The position numbers and the translations under genes are program-made. Shown here piece by piece: positions 30,283 to 40,086 of a stretch of DNA of 64,000 bases. Below the pieces are notes generated by a model. The model saw only the letters and a list, made by a program, of their open reading frames with translations, ran no database searches and was not told the origin of the DNA. The stretch is from Gracilibacillus kekensis. Lineage in GTDB: Bacteria; Bacillota; Bacilli; Bacillales; Amphibacillaceae. The first letter of the stretch is position 1, and each line of letters starts with the position of its first letter. Location: positions 372,001 through 436,000 of the forward strand of contig NZ_FRCZ01000001.1 of NCBI RefSeq assembly GCF_900143085.1. Direction: 5' to 3'.

Positions 30283-30470
30283 GATTACTTAAATTTATTG
30301 TTTAGTATTTAGTTCAGTGGGTTTCTTACTATTTCTCCAAGTAGTGTGCCCGTCTATATCATCTGTACAGCCTCGTATTATGCAACAATATCTATTGGAT
30401 CGTTCGCACTATAAGTTAGGAAAAACATTTATTTCCCGATCGTTTCACTAAGCCTCTTTACTTCCATTTC

Positions 30471-31448
30471 CTATTTAACTTTTAATATAATTTTCCCTAT
30501 ATTTTTATTGGACTCCATATGTTGGTGAGCTTTCGCAACCTCTTCGATAGGAAAGATTTGATCAATGATCGGAAGTAACGATTTATTTTCAAACAATGCA
30601 CTTGTACGTTTCATAAAGTCCTTTGTCAGGTCTGCTTTATATTGATCACTTCTTGGAGTTAACAAGGTGCCTGTTAATTGTATACGTTTCACCATTAAAT
30701 CCATTAATTTTACGCTTTCTACAGTACTTCCTCCTAATACACCAATTAGAACCCAACGACCATCCGTTGAAACGCTACGATAATTCTTACTCCAGTAACT
30801 GGCACCTATAAAGTCTAAAATTAGATGAGCACCTTTTTCATTAGTTGCTTCTAGCACCTTTTCATCAAAAGAAGTTGATTTATAATTGATAAGGACATCA
30901 GCACCTAATTGTTTACATACTTGCAATTTTTCTTCCGTTCCAGCGGTAGTGAGCACTTGTGCTTGTGATAATTTTTTTGCCAATTGAATAGCAGCGGTAC
31001 CTACTCCACTCCCACCAGCATGAACAAGAACTGTTTCATGCTTTTTTAAGTTACCTAGCCAGTATAAAGTTTGGAAAGCAGTTAAGAAGACTTCGGGAAT
31101 GGCCGCTGCTTCTTCAAAAGATAACGATTCTGGGATCCGCATGGCGCGATTGGCAGGCATTGCTACTTTTTCAGCATATGCCCCACCATTTACCAAGCCC
31201 ATGACCCGATCACCGATTGAGAATTCCTTGTTACCGTTTGTTTCTGCTACAAGACCGGCCACTTCTATACCAATTATTGGATTTTGGGCATAACCAGTTT
31301 TCCCTTCCCGATTTAATATATCCGTTCTGTTCACAGTTGTAGCATGTACTTCTATTAATATTTCACCAGTATTTAATACCGGATCATCCATTTCTGTGTA
31401 GGCTAATTGTTCTGGACCACCAGGTTGTTTCGCAATTACAGCACGCAT
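30471..31448 (-). CDS. Zinc-independent NAD(P)H:quinone oxidoreductase-like MDR protein
   Basis: A 325-residue medium-chain dehydrogenase/reductase of the quinone reductase (QOR/PIG3) type. It lacks the zinc-ligand cysteines and has the nucleotide-binding motif HAGGSGVGTAAIQLAKK in the middle and ANRAMRIPESLSFEEAAAIP before it. It would reduce quinones or enones with NADPH in the cytoplasm. The ATG follows GGAGGTAATTAG. It is divergent from the transpeptidase gene and appears monocistronic. Confidence 0.85.
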   Translation of the reverse strand: MRAVIAKQPGGPEQLAYTEMDDPVLNTGEILIEVHATTVNRTDILNREGKTGYAQNPIIGIEVAGLVAETNGNKEFSIGDRVMGLVNGGAYAEKVAMPANRAMRIPESLSFEEAAAIPEVFLTAFQTLYWLGNLKKHETVLVHAGGSGVGTAAIQLAKKLSQAQVLTTAGTEEKLQVCKQLGADVLINYKSTSFDEKVLEATNEKGAHLILDFIGASYWSKNYRSVSTDGRWVLIGVLGGSTVESVKLMDLMVKRIQLTGTLLTPRSDQYKADLTKDFMKRTSALFENKSLLPIIDQIFPIEEVAKAHQHMESNKNIGKIILKVK

Positions 31449-31612
31449 CTAATTACCTCCTTATTATCAATAACACTATTTTAACATACGATTTAAATCA
31501 CTACAGACAGACTAAATTACCTACTTTGACATGACAAAACACTTACATTTATAGAACAAAATTGATATAATATTACTATTAACGCAACATTTATAATTAG
31601 GAGGTTTTTACT

Positions 31613-32815
31613 ATATTCAGAAAAAATGTAATAATTTCAATTACTATTTTGTGTATTTTTTCATTTCTATTAATATTTGTTTTAAATGAACATAATGCTT
31701 CCAATCAAACATGGACTGCCACACCAAATGAATTAAATAAGACGAATGAACTTGAAAAAGACCTACCAACAAAACGAATTAATTCACCACATAAAGAAAC
31801 AAAAAAGACTAGTGATGATAATTTAAGTATTGCACAAGAAAAAGATGAAGAAAATGAACTATTAGCCGTATATCATGAAGAGTATAACGCAAATGATTTT
31901 AAGTATATGTATGTTCATGTAGAATCATTAAATATGCGAATAGGGCCTGGCACCCAATATGAAGTAGCTGGAGTATTAACAGAAAACCAAAAAATAGCAG
32001 CGGAAACTGGAACTGGTCAAGATGGTTGGGTACAAATAAAAACTAAGGATACCGTTGCCTATGTAAATAAAAGTTATCTAAAAGACATCCCTATAAAAAA
32101 GGAAACAGTGCCTGTTGCCAATGAAAGCAAGAACTCCACCGATAAAAGCACAGTAACAGAGACAAAAAAAGAAACAAAAAGTAAAGAACCAGTTAAAAAG
32201 AAACCGAAAACCCCTAGTAATGATGCCATGATGTTGTCTACTGTCGACCAGAATAATCAGCTAATCTTAGTTACTTCCAAAGGATACAACAGTATTCACG
32301 CAAAAATACAAACGTTTGAACGAGATTCTAACGGGCATTGGAAAAGAGTCTTAAATACAAACGGCTATATTGGTAAGAATGGATTTAGTGGTAATAAAGT
32401 TGAAGGAGACGGTAAAAGTCCAACAGGAAAATATACAATTGGAACGTCTTTTGGTAGAAGTGGAAATCCTGGTACAAAATTACCTTTTCGTGCAATAAAT
32501 TCGGATGATGTTTGGGTTGATGATCCTAATTCTTCCTTATATAATTCATGGCAATCCAAATCAGACACTGAAGGTCAGTGGAAAAGTGCTGAAAATATGG
32601 ATATTTCAGCATATACATATGGCTTTGTTATTAACTATAATACGAATAAAACTCCCGGTAAAGGAAGTGCCATTTTCTTTCATGTTGCAAACAATTATAC
32701 ATTAGGATGTACCGGTGTATCTCAAAGTAACATGATCAATATTCTGAAATGGATTGACCCAAATAAAAAACCTGTAATTATTCAAACGCCTGAGAGTGAA
32801 TTAAGTAACTATTAA
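31613..32815 (+). CDS. SH3b plus L,D-transpeptidase-like envelope protein with probable ATA start
   Basis: A 400-residue exported protein: membrane anchor (FRKNV then a hydrophobic run), a Lys/Glu/Thr-rich linker, an SH3b domain (SLNMRIGPGTQYEVAGVL), a Lys-rich linker, and a YkuD-like catalytic domain with KSPTGKYTIGTSFG and the active-site pattern HVANNYTLGCTGVS. It should cross-link or edit peptidoglycan, as L,D-transpeptidases do. A perfect AGGAGG (31599-31604) lies 8 nt before an in-frame ATA at 31613. The next usual codon, TTG at 31649, has no ribosome site and would cut into the membrane segment. A TTGACA box is at 31526. Confidence 0.8.
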   Translation: MFRKNVIISITILCIFSFLLIFVLNEHNASNQTWTATPNELNKTNELEKDLPTKRINSPHKETKKTSDDNLSIAQEKDEENELLAVYHEEYNANDFKYMYVHVESLNMRIGPGTQYEVAGVLTENQKIAAETGTGQDGWVQIKTKDTVAYVNKSYLKDIPIKKETVPVANESKNSTDKSTVTETKKETKSKEPVKKKPKTPSNDAMMLSTVDQNNQLILVTSKGYNSIHAKIQTFERDSNGHWKRVLNTNGYIGKNGFSGNKVEGDGKSPTGKYTIGTSFGRSGNPGTKLPFRAINSDDVWVDDPNSSLYNSWQSKSDTEGQWKSAENMDISAYTYGFVINYNTNKTPGKGSAIFFHVANNYTLGCTGVSQSNMINILKWIDPNKKPVIIQTPESELSNY

Positions 32816-32824
32816 TTTGAAAAG

Positions 32825-32862
32825 GATGCTGGAGCAAAGCGATGACGTTCCAGCATCTTTTT
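32825..32862 (+). terminator. Terminator of the L,D-transpeptidase gene
   Basis: Stem GATGCTGGA / TCCAGCATC followed by TTTTTT, 10 nt after the stop codon. Confidence 0.85.
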
Positions 32863-32889
32863 TAAAATATCCATATCTATAAACTAATA

Positions 32890-33048
32890 TTATACTTTCC
32901 GATATGCCCGTCTTTCTGCATATGTCACACATTTATCACAGACAGGTACTTTTTCATCGTCGTCATTATAATAATAAGTAGGATTGGTCGGTTTCTTACC
33001 ACACATCGCGCATTTTTTCGGTTGAAATAACTTTTTTATAAATCCCAT
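32890..33048 (-). CDS. Small zinc-ribbon protein
   Basis: A 52-residue protein starting MGFIKKLFQPKK with two Cys pairs, C13-x2-C16 and C37-x2-C40, which should hold one zinc ion. A Tyr/Asp-rich loop lies between them and the tail is basic (YAERRAYRKV). The ribosome site AGGAGG is 6-7 nt before ATG. There is no membrane segment. I do not recognise a named family; the gene is just downstream of the GGDEF-EAL region's stop side and is read alone. Confidence 0.7.
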   Translation of the reverse strand: MGFIKKLFQPKKCAMCGKKPTNPTYYYNDDDEKVPVCDKCVTYAERRAYRKV

Positions 33049-33090
33049 AATATCTTCCTCCTTATTTACAATGCATCTACATTATACCTT

Positions 33091-35337
33091 CTAAAATACT
33101 CTGTTCCAATTCATTATAATTTCGTCTGATGGTATCGGTTTTGAGAAAAAGTATCCTTGGCCAAAATCACATTGTAAATCGTTCAAAGCTTCCTTTTGCC
33201 AATCATGTTCTATCCCTTCTGCTACAACTCTTAAATCCAAATTCATACCTATATCAATGATTGTTTTTACAATGGATTGACTTTTAATGTCGTTTATCTC
33301 ATCTATAAATGCTTTATCAATTTTAATCGTATCGATTGGCAAATCTCTTAATAAAAATAAGGAAGAATAACCAGTACCAAAATCATCGATTGCAATCTTT
33401 ACACCTAGTTCATGGAAATTCTGTATCATTCGCACCGAAGTATCGATATTTTGCATGATGCTTTCTGTGATTTCTAATTCTAAATATTTAGCCTCTAATC
33501 CTGTTTTCTCTAATATCTCTTCTACGATTGTGATAAAGCTTGACTCCAGTTGCCTAGAAGATACATTAACTGCAACTCCTATTCCGTTCAATCCATTCTG
33601 TTGAAGCTTTTTCGTTTCTTTACAAGCTTTCCTTAATACCCATTTGCCTATCTTATTGATCTGACCGGTGTCTTCTGCGATTGTAATAAATTCATTTGGA
33701 GATATCATGCCTAACCTCGGATGTTTCCACCTTAATAGTGCTTCAAATTTATCTATATTACCAGAATTCAAACAGTGGATTGGTTGAAAAACTAAAAATA
33801 ACTGATTTTCACTTATCGCTTTTTCCAAATCAATTTCCAGTGTCATTCGGCGTTGTAATTGTTCATTTAAGTTTTCATCAAAACAGTAATAGCGGTTTTT
33901 ACCCAGCTTTTTGGCCTGATACATGGCCGCATCCGCATGTGTCAATAATAATTCCCCTGTTAATGCATCCTTAGGATACGAACTAATACCAATACTAGGC
34001 GTAATCAATAATTCATGCTGTTGTACAGAAAACGGGGTAGAAAAAGTAGAAATAATGGTTTCTGCTACATTCTTACTATTTTCCGTAGAAGCATGTGGTA
34101 ACAATATTATAAATTCATCACCACCAACCCGATAAATTTCACAATTAACGTTAAGTATACACTTTAACCTATTTGCTGCTTCTTTTAATACGTGGTCACC
34201 GGCATAATGGCCAAAAGTGTCATTTACATTTTTAAATCGATCTAAGTCCAATAATAATACGTCTACAGAAAAATTATCTTCTTCTGCTTTTTTTAAAATA
34301 GTTTGTGATTCCTCTGTATAACTTGTGCGATTCTTTAATAATGTTAGAGAATCATGATATGCTAAATGTCGATATTGTCGCACCAATTTGTTATTGTGAT
34401 TCAAAATAATGATTTGTCTGATTACAATCATTGTGAATACGACACTGAGGGCAATACTAAGCATATTCAATGCCCAATTATAGCTTTCGGAAACTAAAAT
34501 AATTAAAAGAAGCGCCCCAATATAAGGGAAATACGTTTCTTTTGAATAAATCGTATTTAAGCGATTCTTATCATTTTCGATAGAGTCTACCGTTGCCAGC
34601 TTGGCGGATCCACCGATTAATAAAAATGAAAACAACCATAAGGCATCTACAAAATGTAGGAAGTTTGTTAAATCTTTCATTTCTACTACTACTAATAGTA
34701 ATTGTGCAACAACTTGGAAAAATAGTCCCCCGATAAAGAAATACAAGGCATTTTTTTCACGGCTGTATAAATTAAGATAATACAACGTTGTAATTGACAC
34801 TAAAAGGAGCAAATAAACAATTTGATAAAAGATCGTAATTACCGTTAACGATACAGAATTATGCGAAAAAAAGATAACAGGTTCAAAAAGATAGTGAATA
34901 CTTATCGCTACAACAATTACCATAAACACAAAAATATTAAATAGATAGGGACTTGTCGAAATACTTGTTTCAATAACTCTTATTTTATGTACAGCTGCTG
35001 CAAAAAATAGACTATAGGATACAAGCCATAGTACAAAAGAAATTGTCGGATACGCGTAAACATTCATAACAACAATGTTTATTATCCAAAACACATTGGC
35101 ACACATATAGATCGTCATCGCGATCCCTATAAAAAGCCAAAATTTTTTTTGTTTGGTCGATGTTTGCTGGTAGGCTGACCATAACCATGGCAAAATAATC
35201 AATACAGCAATTACTGGTCCTGCAATTGACATTATCGAACGTAAGAATACATAACCTTGTGTGAGAAATAAAAGAATATAATAAATGATTCCTGCAAGTA
35301 ACAACTTAAAGAGTAATGATTTCATTTCTGGATGCAT
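33091..35337 (-). CDS. Membrane GGDEF-EAL cyclic-di-GMP enzyme
   Basis: About 748 residues. The N-terminal 270 residues hold eight or nine hydrophobic helices. Then come a GGDEF domain with intact RVGGDEF and an EAL domain with FEALLRW, ELEITES, IDDFGTGYSS, IDKAFID and VVAEGIE, all catalytic positions present. Both synthesis and hydrolysis of c-di-GMP are possible. An earlier ATG at 35355 exists, but the good ribosome site AAGGTAGG overlaps its codons 2-4 and points to ATG 35337. It is probably monocistronic. Confidence 0.93.
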   Translation of the reverse strand: MHPEMKSLLFKLLLAGIIYYILLFLTQGYVFLRSIMSIAGPVIAVLIILPWLWSAYQQTSTKQKKFWLFIGIAMTIYMCANVFWIINIVVMNVYAYPTISFVLWLVSYSLFFAAAVHKIRVIETSISTSPYLFNIFVFMVIVVAISIHYLFEPVIFFSHNSVSLTVITIFYQIVYLLLLVSITTLYYLNLYSREKNALYFFIGGLFFQVVAQLLLVVVEMKDLTNFLHFVDALWLFSFLLIGGSAKLATVDSIENDKNRLNTIYSKETYFPYIGALLLIILVSESYNWALNMLSIALSVVFTMIVIRQIIILNHNNKLVRQYRHLAYHDSLTLLKNRTSYTEESQTILKKAEEDNFSVDVLLLDLDRFKNVNDTFGHYAGDHVLKEAANRLKCILNVNCEIYRVGGDEFIILLPHASTENSKNVAETIISTFSTPFSVQQHELLITPSIGISSYPKDALTGELLLTHADAAMYQAKKLGKNRYYCFDENLNEQLQRRMTLEIDLEKAISENQLFLVFQPIHCLNSGNIDKFEALLRWKHPRLGMISPNEFITIAEDTGQINKIGKWVLRKACKETKKLQQNGLNGIGVAVNVSSRQLESSFITIVEEILEKTGLEAKYLELEITESIMQNIDTSVRMIQNFHELGVKIAIDDFGTGYSSLFLLRDLPIDTIKIDKAFIDEINDIKSQSIVKTIIDIGMNLDLRVVAEGIEHDWQKEALNDLQCDFGQGYFFSKPIPSDEIIMNWNRVF

Positions 35338-35432
35338 CAGGATCCCTACCTTCATTCACTACATATAGTTTAGTTCAATTTTATCATATTCTACTACATT
35401 CGTAATCATATTTTACTATTTTCGTAGAAGCC

Positions 35433-35819
35433 TTAGCCTTTTTCATATATTTCGATCGGTAATTGATCTGGATCCTGAAAAAAAGTGAATCTCTTTTTTG
35501 TGGTGGGGTCTATTCGTACTCCTTCTGTCTCAATACCTTTCAATGCAAGTTCTTTTATTGTTTCATCAATATCCTCTACTGTGAAAGCAAGATGACGAAG
35601 CCCTTGTGCTTCAGGAAAATTTGGACGTGGCGGAGAGACGGGAAACGAAAACAATTCAATCACATATTCATTATTCAGCGCGAGATCTAATTTATAGGAA
35701 TCACGCTCTTTTCGGTAGGTTTCCTGAACAAATGTAAAACCCAATTTATTAAGGTAAAAGTCTTTAGCTTCTTGATAATCCGAACAAATAATTGCGATAT
35801 GATGAACACCTAAAAACAC
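35433..35819 (-). CDS. VOC/glyoxalase-like metalloprotein
   Basis: A 128-residue vicinal-oxygen-chelate protein with two beta-alpha-beta-beta-beta repeats. It has HHIAIICSDYQEAKDFY at the start, GLRHLAFTVEDID in the middle and QDPDQLPIEIYEKG at the end; His6/His7, His and Glu would bind the metal. It resembles the GloA2 (SMU1112c) group often called lactoylglutathione lyase-like; the real substrate is unknown. GTG start with GGAGGAG upstream. Confidence 0.85.
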   Translation of the reverse strand: MFLGVHHIAIICSDYQEAKDFYLNKLGFTFVQETYRKERDSYKLDLALNNEYVIELFSFPVSPPRPNFPEAQGLRHLAFTVEDIDETIKELALKGIETEGVRIDPTTKKRFTFFQDPDQLPIEIYEKG

Positions 35820-35877
35820 AACAATCTCCTCCTTCTTCTTGCTCTTATTCTATCATTTTTATTAGTACAAACTAAAA

Positions 35878-35913
35878 TACATGATAAGCTCTTATTTGTG
35901 AGCTTATCATGTA
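35878..35913 (-). terminator. Terminator of the MFS transporter gene
   Basis: A 14-bp perfect stem TACATGATAAGCTC / GAGCTTATCATGTA with an 8-nt loop, immediately after the MFS stop codon, followed by TTTTAGTTTG on the minus strand. Confidence 0.8.
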
Positions 35914-37107
35914 TTATGAACCAACTGGATGTTTTTTATGGTAGATCAAAAGGTAGAGATACAATGAAATAGAAAAAACGACAGAAATAGCTGAAGCTAA
36001 ATAAATATAACTATAATCCAGGAGAAAGGCAATTTGACCAAAAGCAATAGCTCCTGTTCCCACACCTAGATCGAAAAAGGAGAAAAATGTTGCGTTAGCC
36101 ATTCCCTTTCTATTCATTGCCGCTTTATCGACTGCCCATGCCTGCAATGCAGGTTGTACTGCACCAAAACCAAGGCCATACAAGGAAGCAGCAACAAATA
36201 ACATCAATGAATTAGGTAACCAGACAAGTAATAACATAGCGATTAAAATCGAAAAGGTTCCCGGTAAAAACACAGATATATGTCCATATCGGTCGTATAA
36301 CCTACCTGCAAATGCCCGTGATATCATTAAGAATAAAGCGAATAACAAGAAGTACCATTCGATTCCAGCAACATTTTCCTGCGCGGTATATAACGGTAAG
36401 AAGGATGCAATTCCTCCAAAAGTGGTGGTAATAAAAAATAATAACAACGATGGTTCTATAGCTGATTTCTCAAATATATCAAATTTCTTTTTACTCTCTT
36501 TTTCACTCGGCTTTTCGACTTTTTTGTAATTAATTTGTGTTGCTAGCAGTAAAGCTACTAATCCTAAACTAGCTGCAATTAAAAATAACCAAGTGAAGGA
36601 GATATAACCATATAAAAATAAACCTAATGACGGACCGAAGGCAAGAGCTAAATTACCTGATAAGCCAAAATAACCCATACCTTCCCCACGACGCTTCGAA
36701 GGAATTAAGTCTGTTGCTATTGTACCAGTAGCAGTTGTGGAATAACCCCAGCCAACTCCCTGAACAAATCTCATTATAAATAAAAAAATGACACTTGCAA
36801 TAAAAGCAAAAGAGCCGACCGATATTACAAAAATGGCCAAACCTAATAAATATACAAATTTACGTCCGATTGATTCCAATGCATGACCTGCATTAGGTCT
36901 TACTAATAAAGCAGAAAATGTAAAAACACCTGTAATAATCCCAATCATCTGGTCACTGCCACCAAGATCTTGTACGAATAATGGGATGGTTGGTAATGTC
37001 ATTTGAAAGCCTAAAAAAATAAAGAAATTAGCAATACAAATGAATATAAAATCTTTTGTCCAGATTCTGTCTGTATTTGATGCCTTTGCTCTTTGTGGAT
37101 GTTCCAT
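35914..37107 (-). CDS. Major facilitator superfamily transporter
   Basis: A 397-residue protein with 12 predicted helices. The loop 2-3 motif is RPNAGHALESIGRKFVYLLG, and RFVQGVGWGYSTTATGTIATDLIPSKRRGEGMGYFG is the DHA1-like helix 4-5 region, of which positions around QGVGWG and PSKRRGEG are characteristic. It is likely a drug/proton antiporter of the YfmO/YitG sort; substrate unknown. It has its own ribosome site AAAGGAG and terminator. Confidence 0.85.
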   Translation of the reverse strand: MEHPQRAKASNTDRIWTKDFIFICIANFFIFLGFQMTLPTIPLFVQDLGGSDQMIGIITGVFTFSALLVRPNAGHALESIGRKFVYLLGLAIFVISVGSFAFIASVIFLFIMRFVQGVGWGYSTTATGTIATDLIPSKRRGEGMGYFGLSGNLALAFGPSLGLFLYGYISFTWLFLIAASLGLVALLLATQINYKKVEKPSEKESKKKFDIFEKSAIEPSLLLFFITTTFGGIASFLPLYTAQENVAGIEWYFLLFALFLMISRAFAGRLYDRYGHISVFLPGTFSILIAMLLLVWLPNSLMLFVAASLYGLGFGAVQPALQAWAVDKAAMNRKGMANATFFSFFDLGVGTGAIAFGQIAFLLDYSYIYLASAISVVFSISLYLYLLIYHKKHPVGS

Positions 37108-37253
37108 TCTGAAAGACTCCTTTATATACTTCGGTACACGAAATATATTATAACCTATATCCTTGATATTAAAAAGTAGCTTGAATTAAATACATTACAC
37201 AACTCGCGATATTTTTGTCTATGATGAATGTATAAGCGAATAGGATTTAACTT

Positions 37254-38540
37254 CTATTTTTCCTTCCAGATTTGTTCTAAAATTATTACTAATGCTGTGC
37301 CTACTAATAGACCATTGCTCATTACATTTTGTACAAGTAATGGTAATTCTGAAAATACTTCTGCTGGCAAGAACATGGTTCCCATTCCTATTAAATAGGC
37401 AATACCAATAATCGTAACCCTTCGATTATCCAACGGTACTAAAGTAACATTACGTATCGCTAAACCAACTAACTGAACAAAAGAAGCCATTAGAGCAGCA
37501 TTGGCAACTGGGGATGGGATACTGGAAATATAAGTAACGATCGGTGGAAAAAAGGCAATAACCATTAATAACAAAGAAGCATAGACAAAAGGTTTTTTTC
37601 TTTTTTGCCCTGTTAGTCCTATAAAACCTGCAGACGTGGACAAAGGGACATTTGCAATCGAAGAAAACATTCCTGACAAACCATGATTAATGCCAAAAAC
37701 TGTCGTTCCTCTATTAATTTCTTTTTTACGCTCTCCTCCGGTATTACCTAACGTCTGATCAACGGCAACCACCGATGCCACAACATTCGAAATCAAGATT
37801 ATAGCTGTTATAAATGCAATAGGAATAGCACTCAAATCAAAAACAGGCTCGCCAAATGCAAATACTTGTGGTAGTGCAAACAACGCAACATTTCCAATCA
37901 CGGGTGCTTGTCCCTCAACCACAATAAATATAATCCAGCCAAATAAAATACCCAAAAACATGGAATAACTGCTTAGCCATCCTTTCGCAAAAATCGATAA
38001 CCCCAGAACAACTATAAAAGTAAAAGTAGCTATTAACGCTTCTTTTACTTGAATATGAGCGGAATCACCTTGTAGCCCTAACATTCCTTGCAAAAAAGTT
38101 CCACTCAATTGAACGGTTAACAGAAAGAAAAAAGTACCCGTCACAAGTGGTGTGAAAATAGGTAATATATATTGAGATATTTTAAAAATACCGAATAAGA
38201 ATAAGAAAACACCTGTTATGATCATCGTGGTTTCTAATAACTGAAGGGTTCCATCCAGGGAGGTACCATTTTGTAACCCTGTTGCCGCCATTACCGAAAA
38301 TATACTAATCCATATCCCGGCAGGGCCTTCCATAATTGGCATGCGATGACCAATAATACTCTGAAGCAACGATGCAAGTCCCACTATAAAAAAAGTCCGT
38401 TGCATCAGCCCAGCTACTTCGGAAAAGCTCATTTCAAATATAGCCCCAACTACAATCGGAAGTGCCACCGAACTAGCTAATAAAAAGATGAACCATTGTA
38501 TCGTTTCCATCGAAAATTGTACTATTTTTTTATTTTGCAA
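37254..38540 (-). CDS. NCS2 uracil/xanthine permease-like transporter
   Basis: A 428-residue membrane protein with about 12-14 helices of the NCS2 (UraA/PbuX) fold: GHRMPIMEGPAGIWISIFSV near the first repeat and NHGLSGMFSSIANVPLSTSAGFIGLTGQ in the second, whose SAGFIGLTGQ part is the signature. It resembles the YwdJ group. The TTG start lies 8 nt after GGAG. No purine riboswitch was found upstream. The exact nucleobase is unknown. Confidence 0.85.
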   Translation of the reverse strand: MQNKKIVQFSMETIQWFIFLLASSVALPIVVGAIFEMSFSEVAGLMQRTFFIVGLASLLQSIIGHRMPIMEGPAGIWISIFSVMAATGLQNGTSLDGTLQLLETTMIITGVFLFLFGIFKISQYILPIFTPLVTGTFFFLLTVQLSGTFLQGMLGLQGDSAHIQVKEALIATFTFIVVLGLSIFAKGWLSSYSMFLGILFGWIIFIVVEGQAPVIGNVALFALPQVFAFGEPVFDLSAIPIAFITAIILISNVVASVVAVDQTLGNTGGERKKEINRGTTVFGINHGLSGMFSSIANVPLSTSAGFIGLTGQKRKKPFVYASLLLMVIAFFPPIVTYISSIPSPVANAALMASFVQLVGLAIRNVTLVPLDNRRVTIIGIAYLIGMGTMFLPAEVFSELPLLVQNVMSNGLLVGTALVIILEQIWKEK

Positions 38541-38608
38541 AGTAAACGCTCCTAATCTGTCATTTAACTCAGTAGTATACTATCAGTTTACACTTATACA
38601 AACAAAAT

Positions 38609-38634
38609 CACCCAATAATTATAATTATCGGGTG
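38609..38634 (-). terminator. Terminator of the mmsA/met operon
   Basis: Stem CACCC-ATAAT / ATTAT-GGGTG with a T-rich tail (ATTTTGTTTG) on the minus strand, 12 nt after the mmsA stop. It separates the sulfur operon from the NCS2 permease gene. Confidence 0.65.
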
Positions 38635-38646
38635 TTAATGTATTTT

Positions 38647-40086
38647 CTAAAATCTAGAGGTAATCATTTTTTTCTTTGTATAAAAGTTAACACCATCTGT
38701 TCCATTCACATGAAGGTCGCCGTAAAAAGATTTTTTATTGCCAGAGAACGGAAAAAATGCCATTGGTGCAGGCACTCCCAGATTCACTCCAAGCATACCT
38801 GCATCTATGTCTTCACGAAATGTACGAATACTCTTAGCATCCCGGGTAAACAGACAAGCTCCATTTGCAAAATCAGATTGATTGGAAACCGCAATCGCTT
38901 CTTCTAAATTTTTAACTCTTACAACAGATAAAACAGGTGCAAATATTTCATCTTGCCAAATCTTCATAGTGGTTTCCACATTATCCAGAATCGTTGGTCC
39001 GACAAAAAATCCTTCAGTTTGTTCTGACGTTCGTCCGTCTAAACAAATATTCGCACCTTCCTGTACCACTTTTTCAATATAAGAGATGGTCCGCTGCTTA
39101 TGTTCTTCTCTTATCACTGGTCCTAAAAAAACACTTTCATCTAATCCGTTACCGATGTTGATTTGTTCAGAAGCACTAACTAGTTTTTCTACTAAGGTGT
39201 CAGCAATCTCTTCCACCGCTACAACGACAGAGCATGCCATGCATCGTTCACCTGCAGATCCGAAGGCAGCATTCATAATTTGCTGTACAGAAGCATCTAA
39301 ATCTGCATCTTCCAGGACAATCGAGTGATTTTTCGCCCCAGCTAATGCTTGTACCCGTTTACCATACCTTGCAGCTGTTTGATATACATACTCTGCAACT
39401 GGCTGCGAGCCTACGAACGATATAGCTTCGACTTCGTCATGTTCCAAGAATCCGTTCACGACGTCTTCGGCACCATGGACAAGATTTAACACACCGTCTG
39501 GCAGACCTGCTTCTTGTAATAGTTCAACAAGTCTTACCGCTAATAATGGTGTTTTTTCTGAAGGCTTTAATACAAACGTATTTCCACATGCAATCGCTAA
39601 TGGAAACATCCAGCAAGGTACCATCATCGGAAAATTAAATGGTGTAATTCCACCTATTACACCTACTGGATAGCGAAACATTTCAGAATCTATATCTTTA
39701 GCAATCGTTGATAAAGTTTCACCTTTCATCAACTGTGGAGCACCTGTTGCAAATTCAACACACTCGATTCCCCTTAACACTTCTCCATAAGCTTCTTTTA
39801 AACTTTTACCGTTTTCTTTCGTAATGATTACAGCTAACTCTTCTTGATGGTTCAGTAAAAGCTGTTGATACTTAAACAAAATGCGTGCGCGTTTTGGAAC
39901 CGGAGTATTTTTCCAATTATTAAAAGCGCTTTTTGCACTAATAACCGCTTGGTTTACATCCACTTTTGAAGAAATAGGAACGTTAGCTAAAATTTCTCCT
40001 GTTGCTGGATTAGGGACTTCTTGTATATGATGTGTAGTAGCTGTTTGCCATTTTCCATTAATAAAATTCTGTAACGCCTGTACCAT
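38647..40086 (-). CDS. mmsA: CoA-acylating (methyl)malonate-semialdehyde dehydrogenase
   Basis: A 479-residue aldehyde dehydrogenase of the MmsA/IolA type. It has [27 protein letters not shown] for cofactor binding and the catalytic Cys in [11 protein letters not shown]. The enzyme turns methylmalonate or malonate semialdehyde plus CoA and NAD into propionyl- or acetyl-CoA and CO2. Its ATG overlaps the metQ stop (TAATG), so it is coupled to a methionine-type transporter and lies in a SAM-riboswitch operon rather than with valine or inositol genes. It probably removes the carbon skeleton left after C-S cleavage, which is inference. Confidence 0.9.
   Translation of the reverse strand: MVQALQNFINGKWQTATTHHIQEVPNPATGEILANVPISSKVDVNQAVISAKSAFNNWKNTPVPKRARILFKYQQLLLNHQEELAVIITKENGKSLKEAYGEVLRGIECVEFATGAPQLMKGETLSTIAKDIDSEMFRYPVGVIGGITPFNFPMMVPCWMFPLAIACGNTFVLKPSEKTPLLAVRLVELLQEAGLPDGVLNLVHGAEDVVNGFLEHDEVEAISFVGSQPVAEYVYQTAARYGKRVQALAGAKNHSIVLEDADLDASVQQIMNAAFGSAGERCMACSVVVAVEEIADTLVEKLVSASEQINIGNGLDESVFLGPVIREEHKQRTISYIEKVVQEGANICLDGRTSEQTEGFFVGPTILDNVETTMKIWQDEIFAPVLSVVRVKNLEEAIAVSNQSDFANGACLFTRDAKSIRTFREDIDAGMLGVNLGVPAPMAFFPFSGNKKSFYGDLHVNGTDGVNFYTKKKMITSRF

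Noticed and set aside
38541-38646. Purine riboswitch upstream of the NCS2 permease
   Set aside because: The region is only about 100 nt, mostly the mmsA terminator, and none of the conserved purine aptamer bases are visible.
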